This document shows positions 1 to 8,879 of a stretch of 64,000 nucleotides of DNA, piece by piece (positions within the stretch are counted from its first letter, which is position 1; each line of letters opens with the position of its first letter). The notes beneath the pieces are model-generated. The model searched no databases. It saw only the letters and a program-made list of their open reading frames with translations, and was not told the DNA's origin. Source of the DNA: Desulforegulaceae bacterium (GTDB taxonomy: Bacteria > Desulfobacterota > Desulfobacteria > Desulfobacterales > JACKCP01). A program made the position numbers and the translations under genes. Where the stretch lies: assembly GCA_034006035.1 (NCBI GenBank), contig JAVETN010000002.1, positions 1-64,000 on the forward strand, given 5' to 3'.

Positions 1-610
1 GTTCTTTTAGCTCTGCAATTTTTGCTTCTATTCCTGAATCACCTTCTGCAAATCCTGCTGCTGCTGCAAATTTTTCGCCTTTTTCTGTTAAAACCTTTCC
101 TATATAATTATCTCCTGCATCTGCAAGTATTATATCAAGGCATGATTCATCAAAAGGACCTGTACCGCAGCTTAAGCTGAAATTTACTGATGAAGGATTG
201 TTTTCCGCCATTCCCACAAGAGTAATGTTTTCGTATCTTCTCTCAAAATAAGGGTCTATATAATCATCTGTTATAAAGTTCTTTTTTAAAATTTCAACTG
301 CTTTTGCATCATAGGGACGAATTCCCACAGCTGCACGGGGAGTTTCATCAAAAGGCATTTCTTCTAATATATGATGCCCTTCTTTTTCATTATCAAGGCT
401 GTAGGTAAACATTACTTCCGACTGGGGAAGAACTACTTCCTTTACCGACATTCTGGTCTCAACATAATCAAGGTCTGGAATTTCTCCATTTTTAAGCTCC
501 CTGAATGTGTGACCTTTTTTTGCTTTTACCGGACCTGCAAGTCTAAAAGACTTTTGCGCTTTTTCCATTGCACCGGCCCAATCTGATTTTTTTACACTTA
601 TCATTTTCAT
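1..610 (-). CDS. FlxB/AsrA-like iron-sulfur protein, partial (C-terminus outside window)
   Basis: The reading frame stays open from an ATG at 610 to the window edge, giving about 203 residues; the C-terminal part lies outside. An AAGGA sequence sits 6-10 bases before the ATG. The visible part (VRPYDAKAVEIL-like segment, here GIRPYDAKAVEILKKNF, then DPYFERRYENITLVG) is what I recall from the N-terminal domain of AsrA, the anaerobic sulfite reductase subunit A, and of related FlxB-type proteins, whose 4Fe-4S clusters are further downstream. It follows the FlxC-like gene by 54 bases on the same strand, so it belongs to the HdrA/FlxD cluster and probably passes electrons between a flavin subunit and the Hdr part. 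The family assignment is from memory of the sequence pattern; the exact role is inferred. Confidence 0.65.
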   Translation of the reverse strand, partial: MKMISVKKSDWAGAMEKAQKSFRLAGPVKAKKGHTFRELKNGEIPDLDYVETRMSVKEVVLPQSEVMFTYSLDNEKEGHHILEEMPFDETPRAAVGIRPYDAKAVEILKKNFITDDYIDPYFERRYENITLVGMAENNPSSVNFSLSCGTGPFDESCLDIILADAGDNYIGKVLTEKGEKFAAAAGFAEGDSGIEAKIAELKE

Positions 611-664
611 GGCTGTTCCTTTTTCATCTCCTCAAGGTTCATTATCCACATGGTATCTTAGGGC

Positions 665-1612
665 CTACTTTATAAACTCATTGGGGTCATTGATTTTGTA
701 TTGATCAAGTGCAGGACGCTGCTCAAGATCCATTCCAGCTTCAAAACCAAATTTTTCCACGCAGTCTTTTATTGTTTTACGTGTAAAATACCTCATTTTT
801 ATATCCATGGGACACGCAGCTTCACATGCTCCGCAGTCTGTACAGCGACCTGCGTCATGAAATGCTCTTAAGAGATGATAGGTCTGCACATCTGTTTCAT
901 TGTCGCTCTTCCCTACCCACTGGGGGCGGGATTCGTCAACAAAACATGTAGGACAATAGCAGAGCGGGCAAGCGTTTCTGCAGGCATAGCAACGAGTACA
1001 TTCTGAAAGAAGTTCTCCAAAAAAGTTCCATCTTTCATCTGGACTCATTTTTTCAACTTTTTCCACATCGGCAAACCTGTTTTCTATTTCAAGCTCAGGG
1101 ACTTCTTCACCAACAAGCTCGTCAAATATTACAGGATTTCTTTTGATGCAGGTCTTACAATTTGCCTGTAAAACCTCTGTTTTGACTACTTTCTTTTCAA
1201 AGCCTTCACCCTTGATTGTGATGGTTTCATTATCATCTTCAACTGAAGTAATTTCACCATCTGCATGGGCAAGTAAAGAAGCTTTATCTGCTAGGCCTGT
1301 ACAAGGCACACCTATAATATAAAGCTGTTCCCGTTTTATTTTATTTTCAATTAAATGAGTTATAAGGTTTCTGCTGTCACATCCCTTAACTACTATTCCA
1401 ATTTTGTCTTTACGGTTGGTCAGGTAATTTACAAGGTTCATGCGGCAGTTGCAGTCAAACACTAAGTTTTCTGCATCCTTTTCACTTTTTGCCATATAGG
1501 GCTCGGACATATAGCCAAGAGTTCCTTTTCGGAACCCCATTACTACATCTACCTTTCCCTCTTTTAAAATCTTTTTTGATATTTCTTTTATTTTATCTGT
1601 ATATGCGTCCAT
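665..1612 (-). CDS. FlxC-like 4Fe-4S dicluster protein with FrhB-like N-terminus
   Basis: 315 residues. The N-terminal two thirds resemble the N-terminal part of FrhB-like coenzyme F420 hydrogenase beta subunits (VVKGCDSRNL, IIGVPCTGL). Two Cys clusters follow: a dense one around residues 202-220 (CTRCYACRNACPLCYC, then CPTC-type spacing) and a standard CTDCGACEAACP at about 254-268. No membrane segment is visible, so it should be cytoplasmic. Its ATG overlaps the stop codon of the mvhD-like gene (TAATG), and an AAGGA lies 9 bases upstream, which fixes the start and implies translational coupling. In the FlxABCD-HdrABC complexes of sulfate reducers an Fe-S protein of this kind sits beside FlxD. 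I infer a role in electron transfer between a pyridine-nucleotide flavoprotein and HdrA. Confidence 0.7.
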   Translation of the reverse strand: MDAYTDKIKEISKKILKEGKVDVVMGFRKGTLGYMSEPYMAKSEKDAENLVFDCNCRMNLVNYLTNRKDKIGIVVKGCDSRNLITHLIENKIKREQLYIIGVPCTGLADKASLLAHADGEITSVEDDNETITIKGEGFEKKVVKTEVLQANCKTCIKRNPVIFDELVGEEVPELEIENRFADVEKVEKMSPDERWNFFGELLSECTRCYACRNACPLCYCPTCFVDESRPQWVGKSDNETDVQTYHLLRAFHDAGRCTDCGACEAACPMDIKMRYFTRKTIKDCVEKFGFEAGMDLEQRPALDQYKINDPNEFIK

Positions 1613-2049
1613 TAGTCAGTATCCTTAGTTGGGTAACGCTTAACAAATTTTTTGTTTGGGCCTAATGCCTTCACTTTTTCTGAAACCTGATTTGCAACAT
1701 CTGAAAATTTTATTGCTTCAGCAGATGAAATCCATGAAAAATGAAGTCTGTCTTCTTCAAGACCTACAAATTCCATAAGGTTCTTGAAAAGCTGAAATTT
1801 ACGGCGTGCATAATAATTACCTTCCAGGTAATGGCAGTCTCCGGGATGTCAGCCGGAAACCCAAACTGCGTCAGCACCCTCTCTTAATGCCGAAAGAAAA
1901 AACTTGGGGCTCATTCTTCCTGTACATGGTATTCTGATAACTCTGATATTGTCAGGATACTGAAAACGGCTTACACCTGCAAGATCTGCTGCACCATAGC
2001 TGCACCAGTTGCAGAGAAAACTCACAATTTTTGGTTCATATTCACTCAT
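1612..2049 (-). CDS. mvhD: MvhD/FlxD-like protein, predicted selenoprotein (in-frame UGA)
   Basis: MvhD-type proteins carry a 2Fe-2S cluster and link an electron donor to HdrA. The frame starts at an ATG at 2049 with AAGGAG 7 bases before it, and reaches a TGA at 1849-1851. Reading through it gives [21 protein letters not shown], which is the conserved MvhD motif (usually with Cys or Sec at that site), and the frame then runs on for a further 78 codons to a TAA at 1612-1614. Total 145 residues with Sec at 67. Conserved CNWCSY (about 12-17) and PCTGRM precede it. A SECIS-like hairpin follows the UGA. Ending the gene at the UGA would cut off a conserved region, so I treat it as recoded and not broken. 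The stop overlaps the start of the next gene. Confidence 0.9.
1816..1851 (-). promoter_or_regulatory. UGA codon with bacterial SECIS-like hairpin in mvhD
   Basis: The UGA is at 1849-1851. Sixteen bases later on the minus strand comes a perfect 7-bp stem, ATTACCT/AGGTAAT (1826-1832 with 1816-1822), closed by a GGA loop. This distance, and a G at the start of a small loop, are what bacterial SelB-dependent SECIS elements show. The hairpin lies inside the coding sequence, as it should. That it binds SelB is inferred. Confidence 0.75.
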
Positions 2050-2107
2050 TGCCAAACTCCTTGATATATAAAGTCTCCGCTTAATAAAAAGCGGAGAACC
2101 CTTAGTT

Positions 2108-5100
2108 TTATGCGTTTACTGCAAAAATCTGGCTGAAAATCTGATCATTGTCAAAACCATTATGATGGATTGCACCTGAACGACAAGATGCAACACAAAG
2201 ACCACAGCCTTTGCAAAGAACTGGATTAATTTCTGCTCTGCCTGCAAATGGACCTTCTGTAAGAAATGAAGGCGCTGAATATGGACAAACACTTACACAA
2301 ATTCCACAGCCACTGCACAATACAGGATCAACCCTTGCAATTTGACCGCTTGTAAAAATTTCTTTTCTTGCAAGAAGTGTGATTGCTCTTGCAGCAGCAG
2401 CCTTGCCCTGGGCAATTGCTTCGTCAATTGGCTTTGGATAATGGGCTATACCTGCAAGAAAAACACCATCTGTTGAAAACTCTGATGGTCCAAGTTTTGC
2501 GTGGGCTTCAATAAAAAATCCATCTTCATTCACCGGAAGCTTGTAAAACTGGGCAAGAGCCCCTACTTCATTAGGAACAATAGCTGTTGCAAGCGAAATA
2601 ACATCTGGCTCTATTTCAAGATCACGGTTAAGAACATGATCTTTAACAACTATCTTAAGATTTCCATCTTCAACTGAAACTTTAGGTTTGTTTTCAAGAT
2701 CGTACCTTACAAAAAGAACTCCTGCATCCCTTGCTTCCTTGTAAAGATATTCTTTTTCACCATAAGTTCTTAGATCTCTGTAAAGGATAAATACATTCAT
2801 ATCCGGCTTACGGCGCTTCAATTCAAGAGCACTGTCAACAGAATGGGTACAGCAAACCTTTGAACAATACATCCTTTCAGGCTCACGGGAACCTACACAC
2901 TGAACAAAGACTGCACAATCAGCATCTTTAACAAGAGGATCGTCAGCCTTCATTTTTGCATCCATCTCAAGGGTTGTAAGAACCCTTGAATCTTTTCCGT
3001 ACATATATTCGTCAGGAGTGTAAGCTTTTCCACCTGTAGCCATTACAGCTATCCCATGTTCAAGAAATGCTTCCTGACCGTTTTCAATAAGTTTTGCATT
3101 GAAATTTCCAACAAAACCATCAACACTTTCTATTGTGGTATTAAGATGAACTTTGATTTTATCATTTGCATCTATTGCTTCAACCAGCTCTGCAACCTTA
3201 TCTGAGATAACCTCACCCTGGGGTGTTTTATAAAGTTTTAAAGCATTTCCGCCAAGCCTGTCTGCTTTTTCAATGATATGAGCTTCATACCCTTGAAGAG
3301 CAAGAGTTTCGGCAGCAGCCATTCCTGCAAGACCGCCTCCAACTATCATAGCTGACTGGCCAACCTGGAGCTGAGCTTCAGAAAGAGGGTTTTGAAGTGC
3401 AATTTTTGCAACACCCATTCTTACAAGATCAATTGCTTTTTCTGTTGCCTTTTCAGGGGTGTCTCTATGCACCCAGGAATCCTGGTTTCTTATATTAACC
3501 ATCTCAAACATATACTTGTTAAGACCTGCAGCCATGAGAGTTTCCTGGAATAAAGGCTCATGGGTTTTTGGAGTACAGGCTGCTACAACTATCCTGTTAA
3601 GATTTTGCTCCTTGACAATCTCAATCAGCTTGTCCTGAGTATCCTGGGAGCAGGAAAACATATTGTCGGTAGCATATTCAACATAAGGCAGGCTTTTTGC
3701 ATATTCAGTAACTTCAGGAACATTAACAACACCGCCAATATTAATTCCGCAGTGACATACAAACACACCAATTCGTGGAGCTTCCCCAAAAACATCCCTT
3801 TCAGGTATGGTTACTATCTCCTTGAGCAAGGTTCCTCGAACAGAAGCAAGGTTTTCACCTGCAACACCAGCAGCAGCACTTGCATCAATCATGGACTGGG
3901 GAATATCCCTGGGTCCAAGAAAAGCACCTGAAGCAACAATACCTTTTCTTGATGTCTGAACAGGAGTAAACGTACCGGTCTGAGCAAAATTACCAGGAGT
4001 AAGTTCAATATTTAGTTTTTTAGCAAGCTCAATTGTAGTAGGATCAATTTCAAGACCAACAGAAAGAACAATCATGTTAAAGACTTCGTCTTTGATATTT
4101 CCAAAGTCGTCAACATACCTAACTTCAAGATCGTCTGTTTCTGGCACAGGATTTATTGTATGCACCCTGCTTCTAACAAAACGGACTCCGTCTTCCTTGG
4201 CTTTTTCGTAATATCTTTCAAAATCTTTTCCATGGGTTCTCATATCCATATAAAAGATAGCACAGTCAAGGTCATCACCTGAATGCTCCTTGGCAATCAC
4301 AGCTTCTTTTATTGCATACATACAGCATACAGAAGAGCAATACCCATTGTCACACCGATTGATATCCCTTGAACCTATACACTGAAAAAAAGCAATCTTC
4401 TTAGGTTCTTCTTGATCTTTTGACTGCTTTACAAGATGTCCAAGAGTAGGTCCTGAAGCAGAAAGAAGTCTTTCAAACTCAAGAGCTGTAACTACGTTTG
4501 GAAATTTTGAATACTGGTAAGTATCGAAAACTGAAGGATCAAAAGCCTTAAATCCCGGAGCAAGAACCAAAGAACCAACATTAATCGTTACAGTTTCAGG
4601 CTTGTCATCATAATTGATTGCTCCTGTAGGACATGTTTTCTCACAAAGTCCACACTTGCCTCTTGTAAGCATGATACAGTTTTCTGCATCAATTGAAAAC
4701 TTAAGAGGAACAGCCTGATCATATTCAACATAAATTGCTTTTCTCTTCTTAAGACCTGCATTGTAATCGTCATCCACCCTCTTGGGACATTTCTCAACGC
4801 AGGCACCGCAAGCAATACACTTGTCCATGTCTACGTATCTAGGCTTTTTCAAAACCTCTACTTCGAAATTTCCCTCTTCTCCTGAAATTGATGTTACTTC
4901 ACTAAGAGTCATCAATTCAATATTTTGATGCCGGCCGACCTCGACCAGTTTAGGTGAAATAATTCACATTGCACAGTCGTTGGTTGGGAATGTCTTGTCT
5001 AACTGGGCCATCACACCGCCGATGGACGGTTTCTTTTCAACCAGATAGACATAGTACCCTGCGTCAGCTAGATCAAGGGCTGTCTGCATCCCTGTGATAC

Positions 5101-5143
5101 CACCGCCAACAACCATTGCGGCTCCAACGAGTTCTTTTGACAT
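2108..5143 (-). CDS. hdrA: Large HdrA-like flavoprotein, predicted selenoprotein (in-frame UGA)
   Basis: HdrA is the FAD subunit that bifurcates electrons in heterodisulfide reductase-type complexes. Translation from the ATG at 5143 (AGGAGAAGAG upstream) gives an FAD-binding start, [18 protein letters not shown], then [18 protein letters not shown] with the UGA at 4964-4966 as residue 60, and continues to 2108: 1011 residues. Two ferredoxin clusters lie at about 104-121 and 151-176, a second FAD-binding segment ([16 protein letters not shown]) near 600, and two C-terminal ferredoxin clusters near 937-955 and 970-990. The protein is about 1.5 times a classical HdrA because of the second flavin half, a form I know from deltaproteobacterial sulfate reducers. 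Without recoding, the first 59 residues with the FAD motif would be lost. The mvhD-like gene follows after 58 bases; no hdrB or hdrC is adjacent. Confidence 0.92.
4931..4966 (-). promoter_or_regulatory. UGA codon with bacterial SECIS-like hairpin in hdrA
   Basis: The UGA is at 4964-4966. Fifteen bases downstream on the minus strand is a 6-bp stem, CTGGTC (4943-4948) with GGCCGG (4931-4936), two of whose pairs are G-U, and a GAGGTC loop (4937-4942) that begins with G. Spacing and loop fit a bacterial SECIS element. The surrounding patch is clearly more GC-rich than the rest of the gene, as expected where RNA structure is kept. Confidence 0.7.
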
Positions 5144-5291
5144 AATCTCTTCTCCTGTTAAAATTTTGCAAAAATTGCTCTTATCTTCTGCAACTTTTCA
5201 GATATTAAACTTTTGAGGGTTGATAACCCTGCTATTGATTTCTTAGCCAAATTCAAGATTTATTTATTTAAATATTATATCAGCAAACATA

Positions 5292-5341
5292 TCCATATCG
5301 GCTATTTTAAAGGTTGTCAATACATTTAGTTCTGTTATATA
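5292..5341. promoter_or_regulatory. Divergent hdrA / miaA promoters sharing one -35 region (putative)
   Basis: On the minus strand TTGACA (5315-5320) is followed after 17 bases by TATGGA (5292-5297), pointing to hdrA. On the plus strand TTGTCA (5314-5319) is followed after 16 bases by TATATA (5336-5341), pointing to miaA. The two -35 boxes are the same bases read on opposite strands. The -35 matches are good, the -10 matches are only 3-4 of 6, so this is a suggestion from sequence alone. Confidence 0.4.
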
Positions 5342-5397
5342 TCATCAAAAAATACTTAAAAAACAATAGGTAATTTGAAAAATAAAGAACAAAAACC

Positions 5398-6318
5398 ATG
5401 GAAGATAATTCCCCAAAAATTGTAATTATCTGCGGACCCACAGGAATTGGCAAAACCTCAATGACAATTGAGCTTTTTTCCAAATTCCCATCAATTGTAG
5501 TAAGTGCTGATTCCATGCAGGTATATAAACTGATGGATATAGGAACAGCAAAGCCCAGTTTACAAGAAAATAAAAAAGCTTTTCACCATCTAACAGACAT
5601 TTGTTTCCCAAATGATGATTTTAATGCAGGAAAATTTGTTGAAAAAGCAGATGCCCTTATTCAAAAAGCTCACAGCAAAGGTAAAATCTCGATTATTGCA
5701 GGAGGAACTGGACTTTATATAAAAGCACTTACAGAAGGAATTTTCAGATCAAAACCTGCTGATAAAAAAATAATTGAATCATTATATGAAAAAGAAAAAA
5801 TCCATGGCAAAGGCCATCTTAAAAAACTTTTATCGATTCATGACCCCGAAGCTGGATTAAAAATACACGAAAACGATATTTTCAGGCTTGCCAGAGCCCT
5901 GGAGTGTTTTTTTTCAACCGGCCAAAAAATTTCCCAGCTCCGCAAAGAAGATAATTATAAAAAATACCAAGTTTTAAAAATCGGACTTTATATGGAAAGA
6001 AGCCTTTTATATAAAAGGATAGAATCAAGAGTTGATCAGATGATGGAAGACGGATTTTTGGAGGAAGTTAAAAAACTTAGAAACCTTGGGTATTCACCTG
6101 AACTAAAATCCATGAATTCTCTTGGATACAAACATATGAATCTTTTCATAGACAAAGAGCTCTCCTTTGATGAAGCAGTTGAACTGATGAAAAGAGACAC
6201 AAGAAGATATGCAAAAAGACAGCTTACCTGGTTCAGACGCGATAATGAAATAAACTGGCTTTTACCCAATGAAAATAAAAAAGCTGAAGAGCTTATAAAA
6301 AATTTTATTTCTTCCTGA
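5398..6318 (+). CDS. miaA: tRNA dimethylallyltransferase
   Basis: MiaA adds a dimethylallyl group to N6 of A37 in tRNAs that read UNN codons. The 306 residues carry the P-loop GPTGIGKTS at about 13-21, the substrate motif DSMQVYKLMDIGTAKP at about 38-53, AGGTGLYIKAL near 101-111 and the C-terminal AKRQLTWFRRD. Length is normal for the family. The ATG at 5398 is the only start that keeps the P-loop; its ribosome binding site is weak (AAAGAA). It stands alone, divergent from hdrA and convergent with the next gene. Confidence 0.96.
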   Translation: MEDNSPKIVIICGPTGIGKTSMTIELFSKFPSIVVSADSMQVYKLMDIGTAKPSLQENKKAFHHLTDICFPNDDFNAGKFVEKADALIQKAHSKGKISIIAGGTGLYIKALTEGIFRSKPADKKIIESLYEKEKIHGKGHLKKLLSIHDPEAGLKIHENDIFRLARALECFFSTGQKISQLRKEDNYKKYQVLKIGLYMERSLLYKRIESRVDQMMEDGFLEEVKKLRNLGYSPELKSMNSLGYKHMNLFIDKELSFDEAVELMKRDTRRYAKRQLTWFRRDNEINWLLPNENKKAEELIKNFISS

Positions 6319-6347
6319 CTTAAAAAAAGCCCGACTCCATTTGAACT

Positions 6348-6866
6348 TTATTCTTTTTCCTTATTGAGCTTTTCATTGTACACACTCACATCTTTGTCAA
6401 ATTTAACCCTTTTTTCTTCATAATTTTTTACAAGGACATTTAACTCTTCAAGTTTTTCAAAATATTTCTTTGACTGGTTTTTGGTTTTTACTCCTTTTTT
6501 AAACAGCTCAATGGACTTTTGCTTTTCTACAAGAATATTGTATTCCTTATCAAGACTGATCTTTCTTTTTTTCAATTCTTCTGCTTCTTTTAAAAGCCAG
6601 GAATTATCATCAACACCAAAATCCTGCTCAACTTCTTCCAGGTTCTTTGTTTCAAAAGTCTTTTTTTCAACAGCCCGGGTTAAGGTTTTCTCATTAACAA
6701 CCACCTGAGTTTTAAATTTGTCGGGAATATTTGAGTAGTCATCTGTATAATGCAAAACACCTGAATCGTCAGTATAACTGTAAAATTCAGCGATTGCATT
6801 GGAGGAAAAAAAGAAATATAAGAGTATAAAAGTAAGGTTTATAAAAAAATTTCCTGAATTTAACAT
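6348..6866 (-). CDS. Secreted DUF4124-type protein with coiled coil
   Basis: I start the gene at the ATG at 6866, because it has GGAG 6 bases upstream and opens with a clear signal peptide (LTFILLYFFFSSNAIAEF); an upstream frame extension lacks both. The mature protein of about 145 residues begins with FYSYTDDSGVLHYTDDYSNIP, a DUF4124-like motif seen in many short periplasmic proteins, then turns into a highly charged helical stretch rich in Lys and Glu that should form a coiled coil. The function of DUF4124 proteins is unknown to me. It is convergent with miaA and divergent from the lipoprotein gene at 6966. It is probably periplasmic. Confidence 0.7.
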   Translation of the reverse strand: MLNSGNFFINLTFILLYFFFSSNAIAEFYSYTDDSGVLHYTDDYSNIPDKFKTQVVVNEKTLTRAVEKKTFETKNLEEVEQDFGVDDNSWLLKEAEELKKRKISLDKEYNILVEKQKSIELFKKGVKTKNQSKKYFEKLEELNVLVKNYEEKRVKFDKDVSVYNEKLNKEKE

Positions 6867-6965
6867 CCCAGTCTCCGTTAAATTTTGAATTTGACAGCTG
6901 ATTAAGAAATCAGGTACCCACAAAATATTAATGGAAAAAAACTAAAAATCAAAGGTTTTAATAAG

Positions 6966-8879
6966 ATGGATAAAACAAAAGTTCTTAGTCTTGCAATTTT
7001 ATTGTTTTTAATCTCAGGGTGTGCGGCGTTGAAAAAAGATGAGCTTCATCAGCTGTACTCTGAGGTTGAAAAAACAAAATTTGAAACAGCTGAGCAAGCT
7101 TTTAATGATAAAAACTATGATAAAGCAAAAGATCTATATATTCAATTCATAAAAGAGTTTCCAGCCTCCTTTTATCTTCCAGAAGCATATCTAAAAAAAG
7201 CTCTGATAACAGAAACAACAAATCCAAAAAAAGCCTTGGGTTTCTACCTTAAAATAATTTCTGAACATCCTGATTCAGATGCTTTTTTTGAAGCTTCCAT
7301 CCACTCAGCAAATATATTTATTGATCTAGGAAAGCCTGAAAAAGCCCTTCCAATTTGCGATAGAGCATTAAAAAAGACCAAGAGGGAAGATACAAAAATA
7401 AGATTTTTATATATAAAGGCAAATGTTTTTTTAAATCTTGAAAACTACTATCAGGCTGCTAAAATTTATAATGAAATATATAAAAAAGACTCTGTTCAAT
7501 ATCTGCAAATCAGACCCTTATTATCCACAGCTGCCTCAAAAATGGATAAAAAATCTCTTTTAAAATCCTTTGACTTGTTTTCAAACGATGATGCTTCAGC
7601 TCTTTTTAAAAAATATTATGCCCTTGCCCTTTTTAAAGAAAACAACAAAGAAGAGGCAAAAAATATTTTAAATGAAATTTTAAAAAACTACCCTGAAACT
7701 GAAACATTTAATGAGGCAAAAGCTCAGCTTAAATTGATTGAAAGTCAGGACAAAATATCAATAGGAGTAATCCTCCCCCTTTCAGGACAACTTTCCCCTT
7801 ATGGAGAAATGGCTTTAAAAGCAATTCAATTTGCTGTTTCTGAATTTCTTTCAATAAATCCTGAGGTTGAAATAAGACTTTTTATTGAAGATAACAAATC
7901 TCTTGAGTCAGGTTCCAGGGAAGCTGCTGAAAAACTTATAAACAATAAAGTTTCCGCAATAATTGGCCCTTTTCACACTGCTGAAGCTGCTTGTGAATAT
8001 TCAGAGGCCAACCTTATTCCCATAATTGCAATGACCCATAAACCTTCAATAACCAAAAACAAAAACTTTGTATTCAGGCATTTTATAACCCCGTCAATGC
8101 AGGCAGAAGCTCTTGTAAGTTTTGCAAAAGAAAAACTTTTAATAAATTCTTTTGCTATTTTATATCCTGATGAATCCTATGGAGAAATTTTCATGAACTC
8201 TTTTTTTGACTCCGCAAAAAAACATAGTTGTAATATTATGGGAGTTGAAAAATACAACCCTGATTCAGCTGATTTTTCCGAGCCCATCAAAAAACTCACA
8301 GGCCTTTACCATAAGGGTTTAAGAGAAATTCAAGCTGAAGTTAAGGAAGAAGAGGTAGAAAAAGAAGAGGAAAAAAAATCAAAAAAAGATGAAAAACTAA
8401 AACCAATTGTTGATTTTGAGGCTGTATTTATCCCAGACGGCCCCTTTCAAACCATTGCTCTTGCTCCTCAGCTTGCTTATTTTGATGTGTTTGACCCTGT
8501 ATTTTTAGGGCCAAATTTATGGGAAGACGAAAAACTGATAAAATCAAGCGAAGGTTATATAAAAAAAGCCTATTTTGCATCTCTTTTTTACCCCGGCTCT
8601 TCAAAGGAAAAAGTTAAAAAGTTTTTGATTTCATACGAAACTCTTTTTGGAAACAAACCTGGTTTTATTGAAGCTTTGAGTTATGACAGTGCAATGATAG
8701 TTTTTGAATCTGTAAAAAAAGCAGGCTCCTCTTCACCTCAAAAAATAAGAGATTCCATTAAATCAACCCCTGTATTTGACACTATTACAGGCCCAACTTT
8801 TTTTAATCTAAACGGGGAATGTATTAAAGAGCTTATTATTTTAAAATCAGATTCTAAAGGAATAAAGGAAGCAAAATGA
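6966..8879 (+). CDS. LpoA-like lipoprotein: TPR repeats plus periplasmic-binding domain
   Basis: 637 residues. A signal peptide ends in the lipobox LISGC at about 16-20, so it is a lipoprotein. Residues 35-260 form tetratricopeptide-like helical repeats (AEQAFNDKNYDKAKDLYIQF, and similar units). From about 265 a periplasmic-binding fold of the branched-chain amino acid type starts (ISIGVILPLSGQLSPYGEMAL). This order, TPR then Peripla_BP_6, is that of LpoA, which activates penicillin-binding protein 1A; it may alternatively bind a small ligand. A strongly charged insert (EEEVEKEEEKKSKKDEK) interrupts the binding fold near residues 458-478. The macro-domain gene overlaps its stop codon by four bases (ATGA). 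Confidence 0.75.
   Translation: MDKTKVLSLAILLFLISGCAALKKDELHQLYSEVEKTKFETAEQAFNDKNYDKAKDLYIQFIKEFPASFYLPEAYLKKALITETTNPKKALGFYLKIISEHPDSDAFFEASIHSANIFIDLGKPEKALPICDRALKKTKREDTKIRFLYIKANVFLNLENYYQAAKIYNEIYKKDSVQYLQIRPLLSTAASKMDKKSLLKSFDLFSNDDASALFKKYYALALFKENNKEEAKNILNEILKNYPETETFNEAKAQLKLIESQDKISIGVILPLSGQLSPYGEMALKAIQFAVSEFLSINPEVEIRLFIEDNKSLESGSREAAEKLINNKVSAIIGPFHTAEAACEYSEANLIPIIAMTHKPSITKNKNFVFRHFITPSMQAEALVSFAKEKLLINSFAILYPDESYGEIFMNSFFDSAKKHSCNIMGVEKYNPDSADFSEPIKKLTGLYHKGLREIQAEVKEEEVEKEEEKKSKKDEKLKPIVDFEAVFIPDGPFQTIALAPQLAYFDVFDPVFLGPNLWEDEKLIKSSEGYIKKAYFASLFYPGSSKEKVKKFLISYETLFGNKPGFIEALSYDSAMIVFESVKKAGSSSPQKIRDSIKSTPVFDTITGPTFFNLNGECIKELIILKSDSKGIKEAK

Noticed and set aside
371-586. 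Plus-strand frame opposite the FlxB/AsrA-like gene
   Set aside because: The minus-strand frame is open to the window edge with a good start; the plus frame looks like chance.
3560-3931. Plus-strand frame of 123 codons inside hdrA
   Set aside because: Antisense to a well-supported gene, no family resemblance and no ribosome binding site.
2108-5143. hdrA read as a pseudogene with a nonsense codon, or as two genes
   Set aside because: The conserved reading goes straight through the UGA, the site is a known Cys/Sec position, and a SECIS-like hairpin follows; the downstream fragment alone lacks the FAD motif.
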